From Flavobacteriales bacterium UBA1694 (GTDB lineage Bacteria > Bacteroidota > Bacteroidia > Flavobacteriales > Weeksellaceae): a DNA stretch of 34,689 nucleotides. The position numbers and the translations under genes are program-made. The stretch is from assembly GCA_002319955.1 (NCBI GenBank), contig DCJS01000014.1:47582-82270 (forward strand), in the 5' to 3' direction. Positions 22,956 through 31,564 of the stretch are shown here, one piece after another. Under the pieces are notes generated by a model. It was not told where the DNA came from. It saw nothing but the letters and a program-made list of their open reading frames with translations, and made no database searches. The stretch's first letter is position 1. Each line of letters opens with the position of its first letter.

Positions 22956-23837
22956 ATGAGACAACTAACCATAGAGACAACGGCGAATCCGAAAGTAATT
23001 AAATTCGCAACCGATTATACCCTAATACCTGGCTCTTTAGAGCTAGACCGCACCACGGATAACTCTGAAATCCCACTTGCAGGGGAACTTTTAAAGTTTC
23101 CTTTTGTCGAGAAGATATTCATTACAGCCAATTTCATTGCAGTCGCAAAAGCCGATAGTGTGGAATGGTCGATGGTTCAGGAGCAACTGAAAGAAGTAAT
23201 CGAAGACCAACTTCTTGAAAATCCTAGACTTTATGCTAGAACCAAAAAAAGAGAACTTTTTCCTGTCTATGCAGAGATGACACCCAATCCAGCGGTAATG
23301 AAATTTGTTTCTCAGCGCTTTATTGTGGAAGGGTTTTTAGAGGTGAAGTCCAAAGAAGCATCTGTTGATGTTCCTCTTGCATTTGAGCTATACAACGAGT
23401 TTGACTTCGTAACCGAAGTATTTATTTCGGATAATTTCGTGGCAGTGACCAAAAACGATTCCGTTGAATGGCACCAAGTGATGGTTGCTGTACGAGGCTT
23501 TATCGCGGAATTTTTACAGGCGGGCAATACAGTCTCCCTTATCAAGGCGCAAAGCCACGAAGCACCTGCCATGGAACGCATTCAAAGAGAATACAGCACG
23601 GTTGAGCAGCAGATTTCGGATATTTTAGATGAATATGTGGCGCCTGCAGTAGAGAATGACGGGGGCAAGATTACCCTCATTGAATACGACGCCGAAAGCA
23701 AAACGGCTAAAATGCTGCTTCAAGGGGCCTGCTCTGGATGCCCAAGTTCAACGGCCACTCTAAAAGGTGGAATAGAGAATATCCTCAAGCAGTTCGTCCC
23801 TGATTTAGTAGAATCGGTGGAAGCTGTTAACGGATAG
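22956..23837 (+). CDS. NifU-type iron-sulfur cluster carrier with two Nfu N-terminal domains
   Basis: A 293-residue protein with three parts. Residues about 1-90 and about 104-190 are two copies of the Nfu N-terminal domain; compare TTANPKVIKFATDY with MTPNPAVMKFVSQR, and EKIFITANFIAVAKADSVEW with TEVFISDNFVAVTKNDSVEW. Residues about 210-293 are the NifU C-terminal domain with the cluster-binding GACSGCPSSTATLKGG (Cys259, Cys262) after VAPAVENDGGKITLIEY. Such proteins carry and deliver [4Fe-4S] clusters. The arrangement with a duplicated N-domain is found in Bacteroidota. It lies 54 bases before ferrochelatase on the same strand. Confidence 0.93.
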   Translation: MRQLTIETTANPKVIKFATDYTLIPGSLELDRTTDNSEIPLAGELLKFPFVEKIFITANFIAVAKADSVEWSMVQEQLKEVIEDQLLENPRLYARTKKRELFPVYAEMTPNPAVMKFVSQRFIVEGFLEVKSKEASVDVPLAFELYNEFDFVTEVFISDNFVAVTKNDSVEWHQVMVAVRGFIAEFLQAGNTVSLIKAQSHEAPAMERIQREYSTVEQQISDILDEYVAPAVENDGGKITLIEYDAESKTAKMLLQGACSGCPSSTATLKGGIENILKQFVPDLVESVEAVNG

Positions 23838-23891
23838 GATGCGCGAAGGTGTCGCTCACAGAGCTTAAATCTTTTTAGTTAAGATCGTTTT

Positions 23892-24905
23892 ATGAAGGGA
23901 ATTTTATTAGTTAATCTGGGCTCACCCAAATCGACCCAGGTCCAAGATGTCAAGACTTACTTGGATGAGTTTTTAATGGACGAACGCGTCATTGATTACC
24001 GCTGGTTTTTTAGAAATTTACTGGTTCGAGGTATTATCTTAAATACACGCCCAAAGAAGTCTGCCCAGGCCTATGAATCCGTTTGGACTAAAGAGGGGTC
24101 TCCCCTTATTGTCATTACACAACAGATTAAGGAGAAGTTACAACCACTCGTAGACGTACCTGTCGCCGTGGGAATGCGTTACGCAGAGCCAAGCATTGAG
24201 TCGGGCATTAGAGAACTGGTTGAGAAAGGCGTGGATGAAATCGTGCTTTTCCCTCTCTATCCACAGTATGCGATGAGCACAACCGAAACGGTGGTGGAGA
24301 AGGCTAAAGAGGTTCAACGTTTGGTCTTTCCAAACGTAAAGATTAACTACGTCGAACCCTTTTATGACCGAGATATTTATATCGATGCCTTAGCGAAAAG
24401 TATTGAAAAAGAGCTTCCTCAGTCGTTTGATAAGCTTCACTTTTCTTACCACGGGGTTCCAGAGAGGCATTTACGCAAAACAGATCCAACCAAAACGTGC
24501 CGCATAGACAATTGCTGCCAAGAGGACCATTTGCCGGCACATAAATACTGCTACCGACACCAGTGCTATAGAACGACGGAGCTTGTGCGTCAGAAGCTTA
24601 ATTTATCACACGAGCAGATTGAAATTAGTTTCCAGTCTCGACTAGGAAATGACAAGTGGATTGAACCTTACACGGATAAAACCTTGGAGGGCTTCGCTGA
24701 AAAGGGCGTGAAAAAGATTGCTGTTTGCTGTCCAGCGTTCGTATCAGACTGCCTAGAAACCTTGGAGGAAATTGCAATCGAAGGTAAAGAGCAATTCACC
24801 CATGGCGGTGGAGAAGACTTTAAATATATCCCTTGTTTAAATGACCAAGACGAATGGATTCAAGTGGTGAAGACCTTATGCCAGGAGCAGATGGTTTTCA
24901 ATTGA
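23892..24905 (+). CDS. hemH: Ferrochelatase
   Basis: A 337-residue enzyme that inserts Fe(II) into protoporphyrin IX, the last step of protoheme synthesis. The start GILLVNLGSPKST is typical, with FLMDERVIDY, GMRYAEPSIESGI, LFPLYPQYAMSTTET, the catalytic His187 in FSYHGVPERHL and the acidic FVSDCLETLEEI. Residues 203-225 form a cysteine-rich insert: C203, C208, C209, C220 and C225 with the pattern CRIDNCC and CYRHQC. In some bacterial ferrochelatases internal cysteines of this kind bind a [2Fe-2S] cluster; whether this one does is inference. It follows the NifU gene, fitting an iron-sulfur link. A bidirectional terminator follows. Confidence 0.95.
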   Translation: MKGILLVNLGSPKSTQVQDVKTYLDEFLMDERVIDYRWFFRNLLVRGIILNTRPKKSAQAYESVWTKEGSPLIVITQQIKEKLQPLVDVPVAVGMRYAEPSIESGIRELVEKGVDEIVLFPLYPQYAMSTTETVVEKAKEVQRLVFPNVKINYVEPFYDRDIYIDALAKSIEKELPQSFDKLHFSYHGVPERHLRKTDPTKTCRIDNCCQEDHLPAHKYCYRHQCYRTTELVRQKLNLSHEQIEISFQSRLGNDKWIEPYTDKTLEGFAEKGVKKIAVCCPAFVSDCLETLEEIAIEGKEQFTHGGGEDFKYIPCLNDQDEWIQVVKTLCQEQMVFN

Positions 24906-24970
24906 CCTGCTGGACCTAATTTTTTATGCGAGTAAAATAATGGTGGTTTTTTTGGTTAAAATAGAAATAG

Positions 24971-24994
24971 AAAATCCGGCGATTGCCGGATTTT
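24971..24994. terminator. Bidirectional terminator between convergent hemH and phytase gene
   Basis: AAAATCCGGC (24971-24980) and GCCGGATTTT (24985-24994) form a perfect 10-bp stem with loop GATT, followed by TTATTTT on the plus strand. The mirrored side also ends in T on the minus strand, so it can serve both genes. Confidence 0.93.
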
Positions 24995-25004
24995 TTATTT
25001 TGCC

Positions 25005-26078
25005 TTAGTTGAGTTGGCTTTTGTCTATTTCTTCTTGTAAGATTCTCCAGTCGTAGAGATGGAACACATTTCCGTTGCTCATCGCAACAAAAACACCCTT
25101 AGGAAAGGATGATCCAAGATTCACATTTGTGACATCAGCGCCATCGCACTCAATGGTTGAAACAGGAATGTCTGCAATTAGTTGATGGTCGTGAGGATTC
25201 AACGAGGTCCCTTCTCTTTTGTACACTAGGAAGGAATTATTCTGCTGATTGGACACTAAAATGTAGCCTGTCGTTTCATCAGTGTTGTAAATTGCAATGC
25301 CTTCGTGGTCTCTCTTTGCATCCTTTTGTGCAAAAAAAGCAAGTTCTTGATTTCCTTTCACTGGATCTGCGTAGTATTTCCGAACGCCAGCGCCCTCATC
25401 CGAGTAATAGATATACCCTAAAGCGTCATCAACTGCAATGGCTTCAATTTCTTTTTTTCCACTATAGTTGCCAAACTTCCGGATGACTTCCCCAGTCACT
25501 GCGCCACTTGGAGTCACTGATAGTTTATATTGCCATAAATAAGTTCCTGAAGGTCCTGATTTTCTGCCCACCACGGCATGAATCTCACTGCTAGATAAAC
25601 CTTTGTTTTTTGTATAGAGCGCAAGTCCCATTGCGTCGCGATGCTCCTCGCCAAGTTCACCATCAAAAATTGAGATGCCCCCGTTGTCGATCGGTTTTAG
25701 ATCGGGAAGTGAAAAAACACGGATGCGCTGCGCATTGCGTTCTGTGGTCACTGCAATATCGGTTTTCACGCCGTTAATAACTAATCCGTAGGCAATATCG
25801 ACATTGTTGGGGCGTTGCATGCCGATGAATTTATTAATGATTTTTCCGTCAAGATCGTAAACATAGAGTCCACCTCCGTCTTCTTTATCGGTTCCTACGA
25901 TCAAGCTTTTTGAAGCGTCTGTTGGATGAATCCAGATAGCGGGATCATCCGTGTCATTTGGCGTTGGCTGGGTGATAGCTGTTGGACGAATCGCGTTTTC
26001 AGCGACTGGTACGAGTTTGCTTGCGCACGAGAGTGTCAGGAGTCCGAATGCCAGAAGAGGCAGAAGTGTTGTTTTCAT
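25005..26078 (-). CDS. Beta-propeller phytase, secreted lipoprotein
   Basis: A 357-residue protein with a lipoprotein signal (MKTTLLPLLAFGLLTLSCAS, lipobox TLSC, cysteine at residue 18). The rest is a six-bladed beta-propeller of the phytase family: NDTDDPAIWIHPTDASKS, IVGTDKEDGGGLYVYDLDGK, INGVKTDIAVTTERN, LGYIYYSDEGAGVRKYYADP and KRDHEGIAIYN. The acidic residues in these motifs bind calcium and phosphate in the known enzymes. It would release phosphate from phytate outside the inner membrane. Third in a minus-strand cluster after the TonB receptor and acid phosphatase; 57 bases follow the phosphatase gene with no clear terminator between. Confidence 0.93.
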   Translation of the reverse strand: MKTTLLPLLAFGLLTLSCASKLVPVAENAIRPTAITQPTPNDTDDPAIWIHPTDASKSLIVGTDKEDGGGLYVYDLDGKIINKFIGMQRPNNVDIAYGLVINGVKTDIAVTTERNAQRIRVFSLPDLKPIDNGGISIFDGELGEEHRDAMGLALYTKNKGLSSSEIHAVVGRKSGPSGTYLWQYKLSVTPSGAVTGEVIRKFGNYSGKKEIEAIAVDDALGYIYYSDEGAGVRKYYADPVKGNQELAFFAQKDAKRDHEGIAIYNTDETTGYILVSNQQNNSFLVYKREGTSLNPHDHQLIADIPVSTIECDGADVTNVNLGSSFPKGVFVAMSNGNVFHLYDWRILQEEIDKSQLN

Positions 26079-26135
26079 TCTTCTACTATTATAAATTTAA
26101 TTTTTTTAATTTTTGAAGTGGCACCGAGGCAGTGC

Positions 26136-27143
26136 TTATTTGGTGACTTCGTATTTGTTTAGAACCGCTGCCCCTTGTGCGCCTGCTTTAATGGATTGCA
26201 CCACAAGCTTGTTGTCTAAAATAGAAAAAGTCATGAACCCGGGCTCTGCTGCCACAAAAATGGTTCCTTCTCTAGATCCTGTAGGACGCACCTCACTAGC
26301 GGAACCTGATAGAAACTGCGTGGTGTAGCGGCCCTTAGGTTTAATGATCTGTAAATCATGTTCGTGCCCACAAATATAGGCGTCTACTTTATGTTTGTCA
26401 AAAAGATTAGCAAATTTCTTTTCAAATAGCAGCGTGTTTTCGTCCATTTTTCTTTTGCCACCACTGTATAAAGGATGGTGTCCTACCACCATTTTCCATT
26501 TGATCGATTTGTCTGTTGTGGCCAGGGTTTGTTCCAACCATTTCGTTTGCGCTGCAGTGTCTTGCTTTTTAATGCCGTCGTACTTTTCTGGGTTCTGATG
26601 GTAGTCGTCAATGTATGGATTGGTATCCATCACGACGAGTAGGAGCTTCTCGCCATTATCGAGTTCAAAGGTTTTGCTGTAGTAGCGGCTTGGCATCTGC
26701 CATCTTCTACTAATATTGGTGTAGTCAATTTGCGCCTGAACATTTCCGCGGTAATCGTGATTTCCTAAAGCGACGTACCAGTCCGTATAAAGACTTGGGT
26801 CGGTATAGATCGATTCAAAGGAAGAAATCCAATGGTAGTCCGTGGTGCTTTGTACACCATTGGGGTAAAAGTTGTCTCCAACAGAAACGATGAATTCGGC
26901 GTCCATTGCTACGGTGGCGTGTCCTAGTTCACGGGCCACTTCTTTTTGGTAATAGTCTCCCACACGCCCAAAATCTCCAAGAACGACAAAATTGAAACTA
27001 TCCTCGATATAAGATAAGTTTGGAATTGTTTGTCCTTTGTAGCCGTTTTGTTTCTCAGATTCAAAAGGTGTTTGAGCTTTTGTAAATGAAAATAGGGTAC
27101 AAAGTAAAAAAAGTAACGTGGTTGAAAATTTTAAATTTAACAT
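26136..27143 (-). CDS. Purple-acid-phosphatase-like metallophosphoesterase, secreted
   Basis: A 335-residue calcineurin-like phosphoesterase resembling tartrate-resistant acid phosphatase. It has a Sec signal (FSTTLLFLLCTLFSFTKAQ, cut near residue 24). Metal-binding motifs occur in order: FVVLGDFGRVGDYYQ, VSVGDNFYPNG, YVALGNHDYRGN, MVVGHHPLYSGGKR and ICGHEHDLQIIKP. The spacing fits the two-metal site with Fe and a second metal. It would hydrolyse phosphomonoesters in the periplasm or outside the cell. Between the TonB receptor and the phytase, so probably part of the same phosphate-scavenging function; a terminator-like hairpin lies between the receptor gene and this one. Confidence 0.92.
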   Translation of the reverse strand: MLNLKFSTTLLFLLCTLFSFTKAQTPFESEKQNGYKGQTIPNLSYIEDSFNFVVLGDFGRVGDYYQKEVARELGHATVAMDAEFIVSVGDNFYPNGVQSTTDYHWISSFESIYTDPSLYTDWYVALGNHDYRGNVQAQIDYTNISRRWQMPSRYYSKTFELDNGEKLLLVVMDTNPYIDDYHQNPEKYDGIKKQDTAAQTKWLEQTLATTDKSIKWKMVVGHHPLYSGGKRKMDENTLLFEKKFANLFDKHKVDAYICGHEHDLQIIKPKGRYTTQFLSGSASEVRPTGSREGTIFVAAEPGFMTFSILDNKLVVQSIKAGAQGAAVLNKYEVTK

Positions 27144-27171
27144 AGTTCGTTGGTTTTTTTAGGGACTAAAA

Positions 27172-27195
27172 CCTCACCGCTTTAGGCTGGTGAGG
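27172..27195 (-). terminator. Terminator-like hairpin after the TonB receptor gene
   Basis: CCTCACC (27172-27178) pairs with GGTGAGG (27189-27195); on the minus strand TTTTAGTCCC follows. It begins 24 bases after the receptor stop. The T tract is short, so it may reduce rather than stop transcription into the phosphatase gene. Confidence 0.65.
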
Positions 27196-27218
27196 GTTTT
27201 ATCCTTGAGTTGTATCTT

Positions 27219-30023
27219 TTAGAAATCTAATTTCACGCCTAAATTAAAGCGAGCTTGATAGTATTCGGCTTGCATTGTGCGAGAGGAAATTCCTTGGTAA
27301 TAGCGTAGTGGTTGATTCGTTAGGTTATTCGCTTCTGCGAAAATTCGGAATCTGTTGTTAATTTTATAAGACGCATTGGCATCTAAGAATGTTTGCTTGT
27401 CGTAGTAGCGGTCTTCAAAAGCTTCACCACCTAGTTCATCAAGATAATCTGCTGCATGGTTTAAAGAAACTCTTGCAGAGAATCTTTTGTTTTCCCAAGA
27501 AAGTGACGTATTGAATAAATGTGGAGCTGTCCCTGGAAGACCAAGGCCTTCTCTTTCTTCTCCATCTTCGTTGGTAATTCCATCGGCTTTCGATTTGGTA
27601 TACGTATAGTTTAGATACACACCAAAACCTTGTAGGAATTTACCGGGTAAGAAATCTAATTGTCTTTGTAGTGCCACTTCAAATCCGTATAAGTTTACGT
27701 TGTCGCCATTTCTTTGCTGAATATAGTCCCATTCTTCTCCTGCTGGAATTGGGTTCGATTGACTTGCGTAATCGGTTCCAAAATCGGCTGAAGAATAGTT
27801 ATTGCTACTGTATGTATAAATGAAGTTTTTTAAATTTTTGTAGAAAAATCCTCCTGAAAGAATCCCAATTGAAGAGAAGTACTTTTCAGCCATTAGGTCA
27901 AAATTGTATGCATAGGTCGCTTTAAGATCCGGATTTCCTACTTGGATTTCTTGGTCCTCAGGAATCGCATTTACATAAGGTACGAGTCCGTAGTAGTTTG
28001 GTCTTGCTAGGGCTGTCGTTGCAGCAGCTCTAAGGATAAAGTCATCTTGGATATCGTAACGAAGGGTGATGCTAGGAAGGATATTTGTGTAGCTGTTTTT
28101 TCTAGTAATTTGGTCCACTAGCTCTTCTTCATCTAACACGAAGTTTCCCGTATAATCAATTGCTGTATGTTCAATTCTTGCTCCGATAATTGCAGAAAAT
28201 TTATCGCTGAAATCCTGATCCCAACGGATGTAGCCGGCATAAATGTTTTCTTTTGCTTTAAAGTTTTCAGATAAAAATTCGGAAGGATCTGACTCAGCAT
28301 CAAATAAAGAAGTATCTGTTAGGTTTAAGCCACCTAAGAATCCTGCACTGGCAAAGCGTCCTGGGACATATTGTGATCCTGGATTGAAGCCTTTGCCTGA
28401 GAAATAGGTTGTTGGAATATCGGTTAGGCCAAATCCATTGATTGGTTCGTATCCGAAATAATCATTGTTTCTGTCTTTGTCTTTAATCCTAACACGAAGT
28501 CCTGTTCTAAGACGTCCTTTTTGATCTTGTACGACGGAGAATGGGAAGCGGAAGTTAATTCTTGCGCCTAATTCTGATTCTTTCGTAAGGCCGTTACTTT
28601 GTGAAAGGCCCGCAAGTTCATAATCTCCTAGGTTTTCTCCCGGGGCCGTGATAAGTGGTTTTCTTGGGTTGCTTAGATCGGACATTAAAGTAATGCCTTC
28701 GTTTTCGAATTCGAGATAACGCTCATTTGGTTTCTCTTCACTTGCATAGGCGTAGTTTACTGACCAATCCATATCTAAAGAGGAACTCAATAGATGCTCT
28801 CCCCCTAGGGAGTAATTCTGTACTTTCTGAATTTCTAAACGTGTATCCTTGTTTTTACTACCGCCGATACCCCCTTTGTTTTGTCTGAACATATTTCCTT
28901 CATATCCAATAATTTGGTCGTTTCCATCGTAGATTGGATCCACTTCATAGCCAACACCAAAACGATTTTCTCTATCAGAGCGGTGGTTGTACATCGCACT
29001 TAAGACTATTTTATTGTTTGAATTGAATTCATAATCCAGGGCCAATGCGACACTGTTTCTGACGCGTTGAACGCTGTATTGTCTAATTTCGAAGTCAGAC
29101 ATGTACGCTTGATCTGCGTCACCTAGTTTCCACTCGCCTTCAATATTGTCTGAACCAAATGTGTTGTTATTATACGATGCACTAAAAACAGCGCCTAATT
29201 TATTGTCCAAAAAACGGTTCCCATAAACGAATCCTGCGGTGTAATTTCCTTTTTCACGAATCGGAGAATAGCCTCCTGCTAAGGTTGCAGAAATACGTTC
29301 TTTGTTAGGAGCCGATCGCAAGATTAGATTTACCGATCCTCCAATAGCATCTGCATCCATATCAGAAGTTAGGGTTTTATTAACCTCAATGGTTGAGATC
29401 ATATCGGATGGAATAAGGTCCATTTGAACGTTTCTGTTGTCTCCTTCGGCTGAAGGAATACGGTCTCCATTTAAAGTTACTGAGTTTAAATGCGGAGCTA
29501 GACCTCTAATGATAATGTTTCTAGCTTCGCCCTGGTCGTTCTGCATCGTAATTCCAGGGACACGCTTTAACGCGTCACCGACATTCGCATCTGGAAAACG
29601 TCCAATTTGATCTGAAGAAATCATGTTAGTGATATTTGGATTTGTCTTCTGTTGGTTCAAGGCTTTTGCTTGACCACGAAGATAATCGCCGATAATTACC
29701 ACTTCTTCAAGGTTGGTAGAACCCGTTTGTAACTTGAAGTCAGCAGATGAGGTTTGGTTTTGCTTAACTTCAATTTTCTGGGAAGTCGAGGTGTAGCCAA
29801 TATAATCGACATATACGCTATACGTTCCTACAGGTAAACTTAGGAATTCATAGCTTCCATTCGAGTTGGAAATGGTGTGCCGATGTGAGTTTTCAATCTT
29901 AATTGTGGCACCTGGAAGGGAGAACTCATTGCTAGCATCTAGGATCTTCCCAGAGATAACGCCAGTTTGAGCCAAAGTAATAGAACTTACTAAGGTGGTA
30001 AGTAAAACAAGTAGATACTTCAT
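27219..30023 (-). CDS. TonB-dependent receptor with carboxypeptidase-regulatory-like N-terminus
   Basis: A 934-residue outer-membrane receptor. Signal peptide MKYLLVLLTTLVSSITLAQ. Residues about 20-105 form a CarboxypepD-regulatory-like domain (GVISGKILDASNEFSLPGAT, with SVYVDYIGYTS). Residues about 125-240 are the plug: IGRFPDANVGDALKRVPGI, RNIIIRGLAPHLNSVTLNGD and DADAIGGSVNLILRSAP. The rest is the 22-stranded barrel, ending in RFNLGVKLDF with the terminal Phe needed for membrane insertion. The plug resembles the 'Xanthomonas-Caulobacter' receptor group. Downstream phosphatase and phytase genes suggest the substrate is an organic phosphate such as phytate, or a calcium-bound form of it; this is inference from context. 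Codon choice is more A/T-ending than in metabolic genes here. Confidence 0.94.
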   Translation of the reverse strand: MKYLLVLLTTLVSSITLAQTGVISGKILDASNEFSLPGATIKIENSHRHTISNSNGSYEFLSLPVGTYSVYVDYIGYTSTSQKIEVKQNQTSSADFKLQTGSTNLEEVVIIGDYLRGQAKALNQQKTNPNITNMISSDQIGRFPDANVGDALKRVPGITMQNDQGEARNIIIRGLAPHLNSVTLNGDRIPSAEGDNRNVQMDLIPSDMISTIEVNKTLTSDMDADAIGGSVNLILRSAPNKERISATLAGGYSPIREKGNYTAGFVYGNRFLDNKLGAVFSASYNNNTFGSDNIEGEWKLGDADQAYMSDFEIRQYSVQRVRNSVALALDYEFNSNNKIVLSAMYNHRSDRENRFGVGYEVDPIYDGNDQIIGYEGNMFRQNKGGIGGSKNKDTRLEIQKVQNYSLGGEHLLSSSLDMDWSVNYAYASEEKPNERYLEFENEGITLMSDLSNPRKPLITAPGENLGDYELAGLSQSNGLTKESELGARINFRFPFSVVQDQKGRLRTGLRVRIKDKDRNNDYFGYEPINGFGLTDIPTTYFSGKGFNPGSQYVPGRFASAGFLGGLNLTDTSLFDAESDPSEFLSENFKAKENIYAGYIRWDQDFSDKFSAIIGARIEHTAIDYTGNFVLDEEELVDQITRKNSYTNILPSITLRYDIQDDFILRAAATTALARPNYYGLVPYVNAIPEDQEIQVGNPDLKATYAYNFDLMAEKYFSSIGILSGGFFYKNLKNFIYTYSSNNYSSADFGTDYASQSNPIPAGEEWDYIQQRNGDNVNLYGFEVALQRQLDFLPGKFLQGFGVYLNYTYTKSKADGITNEDGEEREGLGLPGTAPHLFNTSLSWENKRFSARVSLNHAADYLDELGGEAFEDRYYDKQTFLDANASYKINNRFRIFAEANNLTNQPLRYYQGISSRTMQAEYYQARFNLGVKLDF

Positions 30024-30204
30024 AGTTTTAGTTTTCTAGTTTTAATCAATTGCGAAAATACTCCTTAAATCAACCTTGGATATTAACATGCGATTACTAA
30101 ACTGTTAATTAATCTTAATACACCTATTAAATTAGGCTGCCCTTGTTTTACGTGCTTGCACTTAATTATTGATTCCGTTGCTAGGGCTTTAGAAGAAAAT
30201 TAAG

Positions 30205-30212
30205 TAGTTTTG
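30205..30212 (+). promoter_or_regulatory. Bacteroidota-type -7 promoter element for MBL-fold gene
   Basis: TAGTTTTG matches TAnnTTTG and ends 18 bases before the ATG at 30231. The 207-base gap 30024-30230 also must hold the receptor promoter; the nearest I find there is TATTTTCG on the minus strand (30060-30053), one base off consensus, and nothing else clear. Confidence 0.55.
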
Positions 30213-30230
30213 AATTTAATACCGAATTCA

Positions 30231-30863
30231 ATGGTGCAGATTGAGCAGTTCCCTTTTAACCCTTTTTCAGAAAACACTTATGTGGTTTATTCCGGTACCC
30301 TTGCCTGGATCGTAGATCCTGGCAATAGCACGAGCAGTGAAACCGAAAGCTTGTTTGAGTTTATTAGCTCAAAGAATTTAAAGATTGAAGCCATTCTTTT
30401 GACCCACGCCCACATTGACCATGTGCTTGGCCTTCAAGCCTGCGTCGATTTTTTCCAAGTTCCTGTTTATTTGCATCCCTTAGAGCGTGAGATTCTTGAA
30501 AGAACCCCGCTAGATGCTAAACGATTTGGTTTTGAGTTTGCCGAATTTAAAGGGGAGTTAAGGGATGCTGAGCCAGGGATGCTGCTAAGTTTAAATCAGC
30601 AGCCATTTGAAGTGTTGCATGTTCCAGGGCATTCACCTGGCCATGTGGCGTATTTATCCACTGAGCATAAAGTCGTGCTTAGTGGTGATGTCCTATTTCA
30701 AGGGAGTATAGGCCGCACAGATTTGTATAAAGGAGATTCCACAAGCCTTCTTTCGAGTATTTCACAAAAGCTTTTTGTGCTCGATCCTGAAACTACTGTG
30801 TTTTGTGGGCACGGGGCTTCGACCACCATTGGGTTTGAAAAGCAGTACAACCCCTATTTTTGA
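30231..30863 (+). CDS. MBL-fold metallo-hydrolase (glyoxalase II-like)
   Basis: A 210-residue metallo-beta-lactamase fold. It has the metal-binding THAHIDH (about residues 62-68, HxHxDH), HVPGHSPGHVAYLS with the third His, LSGDVLFQGSIGRTDLYKGD with the bridging Asp, and VFCGHGASTTIGFEKQYNP at the end. This motif set is that of YcbL-type and hydroxyacylglutathione hydrolase-like proteins. The ATG at 30231 is chosen because it follows a clean -7 element; a TTG 21 bases upstream is inside that element. The true substrate is unknown. Confidence 0.93.
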   Translation: MVQIEQFPFNPFSENTYVVYSGTLAWIVDPGNSTSSETESLFEFISSKNLKIEAILLTHAHIDHVLGLQACVDFFQVPVYLHPLEREILERTPLDAKRFGFEFAEFKGELRDAEPGMLLSLNQQPFEVLHVPGHSPGHVAYLSTEHKVVLSGDVLFQGSIGRTDLYKGDSTSLLSSISQKLFVLDPETTVFCGHGASTTIGFEKQYNPYF

Positions 30864-30915
30864 TAGTGTGTTTCGATTGGACGGAGAGACCCGAATTATT
30901 TTTAGAATTGAAGTC

Positions 30916-31473
30916 TTACTTCCACTTGATGCCGCAGCCTAGGCTAGGCATTTGGAGTTCTTCCTGAGGGGCACCCGCAAGTAGGTTTTCAAAAGCAATA
31001 ATTAAATCTTCGCCCGTAAGTTCCTTTGTATTGCCAGGTCTGGATGCATCCATTTGGCCGCGGTAAATTAAATCCAACTTTTCGTCGAAGAAAAAGAAAT
31101 CGGGTGTGCAGGCCGCATTGTAAGCTTTAGCGACCGTTTGGGATTCATCAAGAAGATAAGGGAATTCAAACCGGCGTTCAATCTGAAAGTCAATCATTTT
31201 CTCTGGAGAATCTGCTGGGTATTTTTCGTGGTCATTTGCATTGATTGCGATGAATTCAATCCCTTTGGATTGGTAATCTTCATACAGCTCTGTAAGCTTG
31301 TCAATGGCATGTAACACAAATGGGCAGTGGTTGCACATGAAAACCACTAAGGTTCCTTTTTCCCCCTTTAAATCTTCTAGGCTTTGTGTCTCTCCAGAAG
31401 CGGAAGGATTTGGAAGTTCGAAGTAAGGCGCTTTGGTGCCTAAGGCTAGCATAGTTGAAGACGTGTCTGCCAT
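30916..31473 (-). CDS. Thioredoxin/AhpC-TSA family protein
   Basis: A 185-residue thioredoxin-fold protein without a signal peptide. The active site is CNHCPFV (CxxC) after GTLVVFMCNHCP, with the cis-proline in AACTPDFFFFD. This is the common 'thioredoxin family protein' with a CNHCPFV motif, related to AhpC/TSA peroxiredoxins and to ResA-like proteins, found in many Bacteroidota. The partner is unknown. It has its own -7 element and follows no gene closely on its strand. Confidence 0.9.
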   Translation of the reverse strand: MADTSSTMLALGTKAPYFELPNPSASGETQSLEDLKGEKGTLVVFMCNHCPFVLHAIDKLTELYEDYQSKGIEFIAINANDHEKYPADSPEKMIDFQIERRFEFPYLLDESQTVAKAYNAACTPDFFFFDEKLDLIYRGQMDASRPGNTKELTGEDLIIAFENLLAGAPQEELQMPSLGCGIKWK

Positions 31474-31507
31474 GATGGAAGGGGTTTTTATTTAAAAGTT
31501 AGAATGT

Positions 31508-31515
31508 CAAAATTA
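31508..31515 (-). promoter_or_regulatory. Bacteroidota-type -7 promoter element for thioredoxin-family gene
   Basis: On the minus strand it reads TAATTTTG, matching TAnnTTTG, 34 bases upstream of the ATG at 31473. It lies between this gene and the miaA stop. Confidence 0.45.
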
Positions 31516-31564
31516 CTGATTTTTTTCTGAATTCCACCGTGCAAAAGTGCAAGCCTCGGTAAGC

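Noticed and set aside
23838..23891. Small CTTAA/TTAAG hairpin between nifU-like gene and hemH
   Set aside because: Five A/T-rich pairs without a T tract; not convincing as a terminator or operator.
30152..30161. GTGCTTGCAC inverted repeat upstream of the receptor gene
   Set aside because: Only 4-bp arms; too short to support as an operator.
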